A DNA stretch of 10,782 nt from Synura sp. LO234KE. Taxonomy: Eukaryota > Sar > Synurophyceae > Synurales > Mallomonadaceae. The position numbers were made by a program, and so were the translations under genes. Under the pieces are notes generated by a model. It did not search any database. It had not been told where the DNA came from and saw only the letters and a program-made list of their open reading frames with translations. Where the stretch lies: the NCBI GenBank assembly GCA_015143735.1, contig VKHC01000590.1, positions 1 through 10,782 of the forward strand, in the 5' to 3' direction. Shown here in pieces: positions 1 to 8,225 of the stretch. Every line of letters begins with the position of its first letter. Position 1 is the stretch's first letter.

Positions 1-1
1 T

Positions 2-520
2 CTTTCTTTACATATGGACCGGCAGCATATTCAAGGGAAAGATACTCATATTCCGATACGGGATTGTGTCAATCTACCTCCAGTGTCATTGGCAGAGTTT
101 ACCGAGCTCCTGATACATCGGAAGGCTTACAAACCGATCGAGTATATCAGTGTCGGTCCACGAGATGCTGTGGGAAATGTTGTGGTGACTATCGACTCCT
201 TAAAGCTTTGGTTAACATGCGCTTGGTTCCTGAACGACGTGTTTTCAAGTGTGCACACAGCGGCAAAGGTTAATGTGCCCAGTAGTTACCCAGAGAGATT
301 GAACAACGTCTTGCTGGTCCTGATTAATACTATTTCTGACAGTGTTGACGATGGACCAATTGCTGGAACAGGAATACGACCTCTCTTATTTCAACAAGGT
401 GGTAGTAATAGCACTCCGGTTCATATCTGTACCGGTAGTAATTTTGCCACTCAAGAACACGATACTATCGCAAACGCACAGCAGCTTGTGGAGCCTTATT
501 CTCCACTAGATGAACTGTAA
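2..520 (+). CDS. 3' end of an unrecognised protein-coding gene, cut by the left edge
   Basis: The frame is open from base 2 to a TAA at 518-520. There is no stop before the first visible ATG at 14, so the gene or exon probably continues to the left. From that ATG there are 168 codons. The sequence looks like a real protein: mixed codon use without strong bias, charged and hydrophobic residues interspersed, and a hydrophobic-amphipathic middle (residues about 60-105, containing LKLWLTCAWFLNDVFSS). It ends in a polar, Asn/Ser/Thr-rich tail finishing PYSPLDEL. I do not recognise a family, and I see no signal peptide or catalytic motif. An overlapping frame at 64-273 is a shadow. The true N-terminus is unknown, and the region could be an internal or terminal exon. 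Confidence 0.4.
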   Translation, partial: LSLHMDRQHIQGKDTHIPIRDCVNLPPVSLAEFTELLIHRKAYKPIEYISVGPRDAVGNVVVTIDSLKLWLTCAWFLNDVFSSVHTAAKVNVPSSYPERLNNVLLVLINTISDSVDDGPIAGTGIRPLLFQQGGSNSTPVHICTGSNFATQEHDTIANAQQLVEPYSPLDEL

Positions 521-2304
521 TCGCTATTGATGAACTCCTGGTTGATTATATTTGTCCGCGTGGTAAGAATATTCTCTTTTTAATTAAATTTTGCATTGTT
601 TTGTCCATTTCCTCTGATGAAAACTGTCCCATCCCGCGCTTTCAACTTTACATGTGTGTACTTAACTTAATTTGATTTATTCCGAATTAGATTCGTATTT
701 GAACTTTTCACGCTTCTGGTGCAGAATTAGGTAGTGCAATGATTAGGAGTGATTTGTTCTGAAGTCACGGAATCCTTCTGCCACAATCGTACTGTTGCTT
801 TAGCGATGGTTATTATTCGGATATTTTTGTCAACATTACTCCTATTCGAAGAGTACGATGACTGGTCGCCCCCATTTCTTCCTCGAAAGCAAATACCCGT
901 TTAGTATTTGTTTGTGGCCGGTCCCACCTTGCACTGTTGAAGCGGTTTATCTTGAGGAAAAAGTATAGATCGATTTATCGAGAACGTAGTAAACCTATCG
1001 TAGCACACACGAACAAGAATCATACATGGGCTTCAATTTTTTAGATCAACCATATGTACAAATTCTTGTTTCTATTAGCTATCTTAAGGCTGACTCTTTT
1101 GGTTTAAACTTCTTTTTTCACAACCTTCGTTTTTCTTGCCTGCAATCTCGTCGTTCCCCGATAATTCTTTGTGTTCCTTACATAAACTACCACTTTGTTG
1201 AACAGACATTGTTTCTATACGCTTTGGTAACAATTAGTAGCAAGTAGCAGTAGTATTTGCAGACAATACCAATAACAGTGGCATTGTTGATACTTCTTAC
1301 TATTGCTTACGAAGGGGGAGGCAGTTGTATGGCTTAGTTGCGCGCACCAGGTGATATATTCAGCGGAGAGGATGCGACTTGAATTGCGTAGTAGCAAGAG
1401 GCAGCAAGTGATCCAGGAGAGCGAGGACTTTGCTTAGGGGGGGGGTGCATTTTCTACTACCACCAGCAGCAGCACCTTCTAATGTAATGGGAGTGTGCAT
1501 GTCCTCATTGTGTTGACACCAGACTGATTTGCATCAAATTATTCTTCTGCGCTCTCCTGCTCCATTAGGAGAGGTGTATTTTTTCCTCAATCCTCACGGG
1601 AAGGGACACGCGCTCATCAGTATACGAAAATATGCTCGAAAAAGCTTTCAGTGTGAGGCGGGTTTTCCGGTGAGGATTCATGACTTTTCGAATCATGAAC
1701 GAAACGAAACTGCTACAGCGAATAGTCCAGGAAGAAACTTAATATGAGTAAGGGGTAAGAACAAAAAGATTACAACTCATATCCCAAGTAGTGGAAAGTT
1801 AGTTCATTTGTCACATTAAGACGTATTTGATGAAACCGATGGAGCTGTTTACAATTTAGCCACTAAAACGATACTTCAACATTTATAATATCCCTAGCTC
1901 GATCTTAGTCTGAGTTCTGGCTCTATTCTGAATTTCCGATAAAATAATAGTAGGGCCTAAAACTCTTTTACATTTAGATATGTAACATGATTAGTTCTAG
2001 CAACTATACAATCGAACTAAGATCAGGTTGCTAGCTTTTCGACGGAGATGAACTTCTATTAAAATAAACCCTCATTTCAAAAAGATTTACAAATAACTAT
2101 GGTAAATTGTGCGACAAGCCGATATGTTATTTAAGCCAAATATTGGCATGTGCACTTAAACTAATGGACGTAATTTGTGTCACGGACACAGCTGGCCCAC
2201 TGCTATTGTATGGTAACCTAGAATTTGATTAGTTTCTGATTACATGACATAACTTTTTTTTAGACAGAAAATTTTAATGACAAGTAAATACTCCTAGGAT
2301 TTAA
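521..2304. other. Intergenic stretch without a supportable gene
   Basis: The sequence is AT-rich. The frames present are short (at most about 70 codons), Phe/Leu/Ser-rich or overlapping on both strands, and I judge them chance. Visible landmarks are an AATTAAATTT stretch just after the left-edge frame (about 576-586), a run of nine G at 1437-1445 beside CAG/CAC-rich simple sequence, and a 7-bp hairpin with a 9-base loop (TTCATGA at 1677-1683, TCATGAA at 1693-1699). No promoter, RNA gene or mobile element was recognised. Confidence 0.5.
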
Positions 2305-2330
2305 TCCTCGTATAGTGGTTAAGATGATTG
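2305..2330 (+). other. tRNA-Asp-like 5' fragment (possible tRNA relic or SINE head)
   Basis: TCCTCG at 2305-2310 is followed directly by TATAGTGGTTAAGATG. Both resemble the acceptor strand and D-arm/A-box of eukaryotic tRNA-Asp. No anticodon arm, T-loop (GGTTCGA-type B-box) or 3' acceptor strand follows in the right place, so this is not a functional tRNA. It could be a decayed tRNA, the head of a tRNA-derived SINE, or chance. Confidence 0.25.
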
Positions 2331-2653
2331 TGAGTTGGCTCCTTGAACCGCAAGCTACCACACCCATCACTCTATGGGAATTTTGAAGATTTCTGTTCCG
2401 TAACATGAAAGACTTCTAACTACTTGACTATAAGGCAAGTCCCTTACGCGCTGGAGCTTACCTGCTCGCGCTTCGCGTTGAAAAGCTACCTCGGTTATGA
2501 TGTCATTTCTAATTTGTCACTACCTTTCTTATTCCAAAACTAAAGTGATGATCATTAGTATGTCTGAATGCCGATTGTTTTTGTGGAAATTCATGGGCGT
2601 GATCGAGTCAAAGTTTCGGCCGTTCTTATTGATCCTTAATATGTACATTTTAG

Positions 2654-3239
2654 GTTGAGATCGCGCACTCGTTGAGAATGTGTGATGCAAACTCAAGCGA
2701 GGAAATATTCGTTCCTTGCATCAGCGTTCCATGGGTGAGTCGCTTTCATGTGCCAATTATGTGATTTAGTTACCGTTTCTGCTTATTTTCTATCATAATT
2801 TGCTTGCTTATAAATACTTCGATTGTGAAGAATGAAAAAATGATTGTCACTACCGCCGATCGATTATACTTCGATATGATGAAATCATTCTTATTTGTCT
2901 GAATCGCTTGAGAATAAAATATTATGAAGTCTAGAATTTCATTTCTTGCAAAATCCGTTCCATACAGTTATATAATAGTCCAGGAGTAGATCCATACATA
3001 ATCTGTCAACTCACGTATTCCATTTTCTTTTACAGAATATTTTTCTGACGACTCAAGGAAGTACGAAGATAGATGGTGGTTTGAAACGAAATGCAATATG
3101 CCAATCTACCAACAAGTGCGGATTAACGTACGACGGCAGTGTACTTCTGACTTCGTATTCGATTTCCTTCCTAACGAGTGAGCGGTTACCGGAAGATTTA
3201 GAGGAACTGTTATTCCCGTTTATATGCAAAAGATATTAG
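2654..3239 (+). CDS. Candidate two-exon gene fragment, unknown product
   Basis: Exon A (2654-2734, 81 bases, 27 codons) follows the acceptor-like ACATTTTAG and ends at the strong donor GTGAGT. Its only fully open frame reads VEIAHSLRMCDANSSEE and so on. Exon B (from 3036) follows a pyrimidine-rich acceptor (TTTTCTTTTACAG). Joining them keeps phase 0 and continues 67 codons to TAG at 3237-3239, ending in LPEDLEELLFPFICKRY. Together this gives 94 codons with no start, so an upstream exon would be needed. I could not find one with a convincing donor. No family is recognised. A second frame across the same junction is described in the findings. The intron signals are better supported than the identity of the protein. 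Confidence 0.3.
2735..3035 (+). other. Candidate spliceosomal intron (301 bases)
   Basis: The 5' end is GTGAGT at 2735-2740. The 3' end is a polypyrimidine tract plus TACAG at 3031-3035. The interior is AT-rich with multiple stops in every frame, in contrast to the open flanks. At about 300 bases it is longer than a typical diatom intron but not exceptional. Confidence 0.35.
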
Positions 3240-4466
3240 AATCATTTTCCGTGTAATATATCTTCCTCTGTAGCGCTGGCTTCTTAGTGGGTTACTATGT
3301 TACCACTTGTTTTATAATTAATTTATTATAACGAAATACACCACTATGATACATTCGAGAGTCAACCGCGATAGTGCCGTTAGAGCTATAAGAAAAAATA
3401 GGCAGAGACAATAAAATAACTTACAGGAGTAGTTTCTAGATTATAAACTCAGGGACGATTTCACTGAGAACCAAAAGATAGGCGGATTGAAACGGCGAAT
3501 GGCCTCGCCCCGGAGTAAGAGAAGTAAATGTAACTTGCTCCACGTATGTTGGGACAGTAAGTAGAGTCACTTTAAGGGGGTCGTAGATTAAAGCAAGAAA
3601 TGTCACCCCCCTCCCCATCCCTTTTGGAAGAGGGATGTCGAGGACGAGCTGGTGACCGCACCCTGTATAATGGCCACCCTCTATAAACTATCAAGGCGAG
3701 GAGCCCCATGACGACCATCATCATGTAGATGTTCTTAGATGTACAAGCACCAGGAGCGCACCGGTTACCATTCTACCACGACATTCCCGCTCCGTCAGCG
3801 TCATGTTTTGGAGCATGAACGGACGGGAAAAGTAGTACATTGTTTCACCAGCCTGCGCAGGGTGTACAAGTGGATGAAATCGATATCCTCGCATATGCAG
3901 AGCAACATTTTAACAGAAAGCATTTTTGGGTTGCATCAAAGCCATCGCAAAAAAGTCACAGAGCGCATAAACACAAGATACGACCTTTGGCGGTAAACAA
4001 CCGAAATTGCGATCAGCCTGAAACGTGTTTTGTTGAATGTCATCACCATAAAAATTTCATTTTCCGAGCGATGGTAGTAATCGAGGACCAGCTAATGAAG
4101 AATCGCTGGTAATAATCCACTAGCGGTGTTTATCAAAGGAAGTCTCACTCTTGCGATGATCTTTCGGAGGGAACTGGATACCGTAATTTGCAGTAGAAAA
4201 CTCTAAAATGCACATGAATGATTCATGAAATAAAGATAATACCATCTGCTCTATAACCTATTTAGAAAATAGTGGTTGTTTCTATGTGTAATAAAACTCA
4301 GCACAAGAGGAGCATCTCTTGCAAACAGACTACTATATTTGGAGGGCGAGGCTACTTTCATTCATCTGTTATCATTCAAGTCACGAAACATGTAAAGTGG
4401 CTTGACTCTGCAGACCTCTTTGTGGAGTAAACTGGCCCTGGAAGAACCACTTCAGCGCGGGCACCT
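3240..4466. other. Intergenic or decayed sequence with short ambiguous frames
   Basis: No gene is supported. A C-rich/G-rich patch lies at 3604-3621 (CCCCCCTCCCC). Around 3739-4112 two plus-strand frames overlap: one starts at ATG 3739 and ends at 3996, the other is open 3819-4112 after a TGA at 3816-3818 and has no early ATG. The second contains a plausible stretch (VDEIDILAYAEQHF) followed by a His/Lys-rich segment. This could be an old frameshifted coding relic, but neither frame matches a family I know. Confidence 0.35.
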
Positions 4467-4757
4467 ATGGTCCTCTTAATAAAGCTCTCAATCTACCATG
4501 CCCACTTGGAAGATAAAAACGATTTCTTCACCAATCCCGTTTCAAGTATTCATGAACCTTGCAAAATGGCAGCTAGGAGTCGGTCAACAAAAGCGGAGGT
4601 AGTTTCCTGTCTCTGTTCCCAACCTGATTCACGGATTGAACCACTACTACCGACTCATTCATGGCGTAACACTGGCACAAATAGCTGAATTATTGGAGCT
4701 CCTCATGTAAATCCTAATTTGCAGGAGAAAGAAGTTCGAACTGTGCGCCATAAATGA
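4467..4757 (+). CDS. Possible small spliced gene, unknown product
   Basis: An ATG at 4467 opens 44 codons ending in a basic stretch (ARSRSTKAE) at 4598. A donor-like GGAG|GTAGTT occurs there. An acceptor TTTGCAG ends at 4724 with CTAAT, a branch-site-like sequence, just upstream. Removing the 126 bases 4599-4724 joins phase 0 to EKEVRTVRHK and a TGA at 4755-4757, giving a 54-residue basic protein. Without splicing the frame instead runs to 4688. Another frame inside the putative intron (4603-4710) also looks protein-like, so the model is weak. Confidence 0.15.
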
Positions 4758-5302
4758 AAATGGTAGCGCACGTTGGCTTCTTATGTCCTAGGGACAATCA
4801 TGACCAATTATCGGCAATTCCATGCCTGTATTACACAGCATACGCAACCTCTTGCATCCCCATTTGTCATGCTGCTCGGCGCTTATGTGTCTGGAGCACT
4901 GCTGACTGTATTCGCTGGAACTTGTATATGACGATGCCATTGCCCACCCAAGTACGTGTGCAATATTATACCGCTCACTTGTGTGCTTGGGACACTGAAA
5001 CTCGATGAGGGTACAGAATATAATTGTTTAATATGTTTTAGTTTTTTATCAACTTTTGGTACCGTCCAAGCTGTTCTGAAATGTAATCGCATTCTATCAC
5101 GACTGACTTTCCCCAAAGGGTTTGAACCCTACAAGCGACAACACACGCTTTATTTGGATCCAGTCTACTGTGCATCTCTCAGAGACCGCCCGGTAAATTC
5201 TACTTAAGTGTCCCTACTATACGCAAGGACCAGTTTGAGTAAACCAGAAGTCATCGGCATATATTTTTCTAACAATGAATGTACGTCCCTTGCAAATGTC
5301 GC
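4758..5302. other. Stretch with only overlapping short frames
   Basis: Open frames on both strands (for example 4754-5008 plus and 4883-5116 minus) overlap and are Cys/Tyr/His-rich without motifs. A 43-codon frame at 4800-4931 contains a hydrophobic segment (PFVMLLGAYVSGALLTVFAG) that would make one membrane helix, but it has no further support. The segment 5117-5127, reading GGTTTGAACCC in part, mimics a tRNA T-arm on the minus strand without the rest of a tRNA. Confidence 0.3.
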
Positions 5303-5320
5303 TTAAGGGAAACTGGTCCT
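5226..5320. repeat. 11-bp perfect inverted repeat bounding 95 bases
   Basis: AGGACCAGTTT at 5226-5236 is the exact reverse complement of AAACTGGTCCT at 5310-5320. Flanking bases show no clear target-site duplication. It could be a small non-autonomous terminal-inverted-repeat element, a stem-loop, or chance. The right arm overlaps the last codons of the minus-strand frame 5303-6037. Confidence 0.3.
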
Positions 5321-6037
5321 GAAGGGAGGAGTGAAAACAGTCAAGTGTAGATGAACATAGAATATAGGAAATGGACAGTGATGGCGAGATGAGCATCCAA
5401 GCTCACCGGGTGATTCGCAGAGCTGGACAGATAGGGCTTTAAATTTTCCGCCTGTATATTCAACTTCCCTCATCAGCCTCTCCCCTCCATTCCTTAGCGC
5501 TTTAAACAATGAATATTTGTGAATAAACGACTTCTTTCTTATCTGCTGAGTCGCTATCGGCTCAGCTGCCGCCCGAGACTTGGCAGCTCCATATTCAGGT
5601 AGAGAAAACCCATTCATCTGGGCACGATCCTCGTAGAAGGACTGAATTCGGGACAACGACTTACCCAAGGGACGAGGGGAGGGATACTCAGAAGCAAAAG
5701 TCGAGATAGTTGTTAGATATGTGAGCTCACGCCAAGCAACTTCAATGGCGTAATTGTGATCAGTGAGGAAGCGAGAAACGTCAAGAAGAACTTTCTTTGT
5801 GTCCTCAGCACTATCGTCGGAAAGAAGCACCATCTCTCTAACTGACGGGACTCTCAGTTGCCAAGAGACCAATTGGATGGCCCTGATTGTTATAAACCAG
5901 ACTGTTTTGCTTCGGAATAAGATGGGCTTCTGGTGGAATGTGATGAGAATAGTTCTTGAGATGCAGGTGTGAAGCGGCGCGTGCTGTATAAAAAAGAGTA
6001 GAGGGGCATAGTCTATACATGTGATTATAAGACTCAT
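5303..6037 (-). CDS. Hypothetical protein, 244 residues
   Basis: This is the longest frame in the middle of the window: ATG at 6035-6037, TAA at 5303-5305. The first 68 residues are hydrophobic and Ile/Phe/His-rich and look less protein-like. From an internal Met69 (codon at 5831-5833; 176 residues remain) the sequence is charged and well mixed: LLSDDSAEDTKKVLLDVSRF, then EVAWRELTYLTTISTFASEY, then a basic stretch around residues 155-190. The last 40 residues become Cys/His/Phe/Pro-rich, which is more typical of read-through into non-coding DNA or a wrong frame. I recognise no domain. A second minus-strand frame (to about 6122) overlaps the first 200 bases. The real gene, if any, may be a spliced model using only the central part. 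Confidence 0.3.
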   Translation of the reverse strand: MSLIITCIDYAPLLFFIQHAPLHTCISRTILITFHQKPILFRSKTVWFITIRAIQLVSWQLRVPSVREMVLLSDDSAEDTKKVLLDVSRFLTDHNYAIEVAWRELTYLTTISTFASEYPSPRPLGKSLSRIQSFYEDRAQMNGFSLPEYGAAKSRAAAEPIATQQIRKKSFIHKYSLFKALRNGGERLMREVEYTGGKFKALSVQLCESPGELGCSSRHHCPFPIFYVHLHLTVFTPPFRTSFP

Positions 6038-7039
6038 ACTTCTGACCTATATTCAAAGAAGTCAGAAAGGGCGCGAAATGGCTTGGCCCGGTTGTGGCCG
6101 ACAGATCAATTCCGTGATTCAAAGATATGGCGCTCTTAGTAAGCTCTAGAGGGTGGAGGAAGGTGTATGGAGCCCATTAACGATAACCAGAACTGGCATA
6201 ACATCCGTCCTTTGGAGGGGGGGGTCACGACTTTGTTGTCAACTGACATATCTAGCAGATTCGGCAACAAGACGCGCTTATTGAGCATTCACACGACAGA
6301 GTAATAATGATTATTGACGTCACTCTTCTATGCACACAAGAGAATTCTGGACTAGCCTTTTTTTGCGTTGAAGGCAATGCAATTCTTACAAGAACTCTGA
6401 CAACGCTTAGTAGCACCTGTTCATTCCCAAGAAATCTTTAGCTGCCAACAAGGCTCTCATCCTGGAGGCCCGCCGGTTACTCGACTAAGCTTGCTTCTGC
6501 ACATCCCTTGCGCTGGTCTTCACTAAAGCACAAATATAACGTCGCAGCGATGCGGCAAGAAAGAACACTGGTGCTAGTAAAACATACGACGTACCGAAGT
6601 GGAAATATATGTCTTCAGAATGCAGACCATCACGTCGCCACAGAGCTATAAAGGAGTATAGGGACAGACTACGAAGTATATAACTACGTATCAAGGAGAG
6701 AGTACGCTCTCCAGTTCGTCACCAAGGCACTCTAGTAAACAGACCGTTCCGCGTCTTTGGCTAGTGTAAAATGTTGCCCTCCGGGAGAATACCAGCGCTC
6801 AAGAATGAAACGCCTTGACTTACCTGGATAATATTCTCGGGGGACTCCCGACCCCGCTGCGGTAGTGGACAGGGTGAAATTTCAGAAGAGATTCACCAAG
6901 ATGTGAAATAGTGGTGAGCGAGCCATGTGTAGTAGAGATTGGAAGAAGCGGCGGTAACGATGAAGGAAGAATGTATCGGGCTTGGATGATTCAGAAAGGA
7001 ATAATAGCAATCAAACTCTGACCTTTAAATTAACTAACC
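6038..7039. other. Intergenic stretch, nothing identified
   Basis: There are only short frames in conflicting phases, such as 6485-6694 on the minus strand. A run of eight G occurs at 6217-6224. Base composition is somewhat richer in G+C than the flanks on either side. No RNA gene, mobile element or repeat was recognised. Confidence 0.4.
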
Positions 7040-7240
7040 ATGCTTTTACGCTGCAAGTCGTGTCGCCTCACCTCGAATGAAAAAGCTGCAGAGCCAGTTT
7101 CAGGAAGGGATTGTTGGGCCTGTGTGAAATTGTTGCGAGAAACTACGTGGTGTGACATCTTTTCTTTGACTCGGAGGAGCCCTAAAACATACTTCAAATC
7201 AATTTTTCCCTCCGCAAGCAAACAGAGTCGACTGTGCTAG
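7040..7240 (+). CDS. Possible small protein with paired CxxC motifs (66 residues)
   Basis: An ATG at 7040 in a favourable context (AACCATG), preceded by an in-frame TAA at 7031-7033, opens 66 codons. The N-terminal half carries C5-K-S-C8 and, 16 residues later, C25-W-A-C28, a spacing compatible with a zinc-ribbon or other metal-binding fold. The C-terminal half is basic (SLTRRSPKTYF). A minus-strand frame of similar length covers the same bases, so one strand's openness partly forces the other's. The function is unknown, and chance is a serious alternative. Confidence 0.2.
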   Translation: MLLRCKSCRLTSNEKAAEPVSGRDCWACVKLLRETTWCDIFSLTRRSPKTYFKSIFPSASKQSRLC

Positions 7241-7936
7241 CGTTTCTAGTGGGAGATTCAAAAAAGGTGTGTCTCAAATTGCACGTGGTATACGGTTCCG
7301 CAGTGAAACCTCCGAGGAAAGAATATGGGACCGAAGAAAAATTTAAGGGGATAAGTTTATCAGAAGACGCCGAGGTTGACGAACACTAGAGCTCAGGGTG
7401 TTTTTTCCCTTCAAATGCGCGCGTACACTTGAGGGTTGTAGCTGAAGCTGAGCTTCCGAGTTTATTTCCCTTGTGCCCCTATCTCCTTGACGATTGCTTT
7501 CTTAGGTAGGGTGGTGGATAAACCAGTTTTGCTGGTTGCAGTTTTCAATATTTCAGCACGAAAAGTGAACTTAGTTGCTTTTAACCCACAAATTCTAAGG
7601 TAAAAGTACTCAGAAGTGAGTAGTTCAAGACTTAGATACGGTTTCCTATTCCCGCAACATAAAACACGATACAATAGAAACTCCCCTGGGGGGAACATTT
7701 ATTGTTTCCAAGAATTTTGTAGTATTGCGTTGTTTTTTACGCAAACCAATGCGGTGTCCCGCCTACTACGAGCCGATTACAGTGCTACCTATGACTCATA
7801 GTACGGCGCAACGAAAATTGCTATATGGTACTAGTACTAAGGATTTGGTGGGTGACTGAGGCAGGGATCCTGGTGTATGTAATTGGATCTTTCAACCACT
7901 CAGTCACGGGGATTTTCCACTCCACTACCTCTACTA
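7241..7936. other. Intergenic stretch leading into the minisatellite
   Basis: Overlapping frames at 7462-7698 (minus) and 7616-7801 (plus) lack motifs and conflict with each other. A 9-bp inverted repeat closes this stretch and is listed separately. No other structure was recognised. Confidence 0.35.
7852..7907. repeat. 9-bp inverted repeat just upstream of the minisatellite
   Basis: GTGACTGAG at 7852-7860 pairs with CTCAGTCAC at 7899-7907 across a 38-base loop. The loop contains GGATCC and TTGGATC. It lies 30 bases before the 40-bp tandem repeat and may be a stem-loop or the remnant of an element end. Confidence 0.35.
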
Positions 7937-8080
7937 CCCTCCCGCGCCCTTCCTTTCGCACCATACACCAACCCATCCCTCCAGCACCCTTCCCATCGCC
8001 CCATACACCACCTCATCCCTCCCGCGCCCATCTCATACACCACCCTATCCCTCCCGCGCACTTCCCACACACACACCCCT
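7937..8080. repeat. C-rich minisatellite, 40-bp unit, about 3.5 copies
   Basis: Units begin with CCCT(C)CCGCGCCC-like sequence and carry CCATACACCA and a final CAT/TAT before the next CCCT. Unit 1 is 7937-7976 (40 bases), unit 2 is 7977-8016 (40), and unit 3 is 8017-8048 (32, with an 8-base deletion). Unit 4 is 8049-8080 and degenerates into a short CA tract. The plus strand is almost free of G and the minus strand is correspondingly G-rich with GGGAGGG blocks. Unit lengths of 40 and 32 are not multiples of three, which argues against selection on a protein here, although the repeat is open in the plus-strand frame that starts at 7825. Confidence 0.85.
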
Positions 8081-8160
8081 TCCAACACCAAAAGATACAC
8101 AAATTCAGGTGGTACTTTACCTGGGACATGATGCTGGCTGGTTATCGTTCACTTCCTGAC

Positions 8161-8178
8161 TACATCGGTGCACCATTT
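8161..8178 (+). repeat. Left copy of an 18-bp inverted repeat
   Basis: TACATCGGTGCACCATTT matches the reverse complement of 9152-9169 exactly, and with a one-base gap the match extends through GCA to 21 positions. It contains the palindrome GGTGCACC. No target-site duplication is visible next to either copy. Confidence 0.55.
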
Positions 8179-8225
8179 TGCACTGTTGAAATATATAGCG
8201 ACTCATTCAGTTGTATCATTTTTAA

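Noticed and set aside
1437-1445. Run of nine G
   Set aside because: A simple homopolymer without other G-blocks nearby to form a quadruplex motif; not informative alone.
1026-1747. Several 60-73 codon frames on both strands
   Set aside because: They are Phe/Leu/Ser/Cys-rich, mutually overlapping or of typical chance length, without motifs.
2370-2516. Minus-strand open stretch of 49 codons with plausible sequence (EVAFQREARAGKLQRV)
   Set aside because: It has no ATG, and although a GTAAGC donor-like site lies inside it, no matching exon was found.
3572-3724. Minus-strand 50-codon frame starting MMMVVMGLLALIVY, like a short signal anchor
   Set aside because: It is very short, followed by a low-complexity basic tail, overlaps another frame, and has no independent support.
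3819-4112. Plus-strand open frame with a VDEIDILAYAEQHF segment
   Set aside because: There is a stop just upstream, no early ATG, a His/Lys-rich second half, and no family match. I also considered a retrotransposon relic but saw no protease, integrase or reverse transcriptase motif.
5110-5135. GGGTTCAAACCC-like T-arm on the minus strand
   Set aside because: No matching acceptor stem, D-arm or anticodon arm could be placed around it.
5984-5995. TATAAAAAAG, a TATA-box-like sequence on the plus strand
   Set aside because: No supportable plus-strand gene starts downstream of it, and such strings are common in AT-rich sequence.
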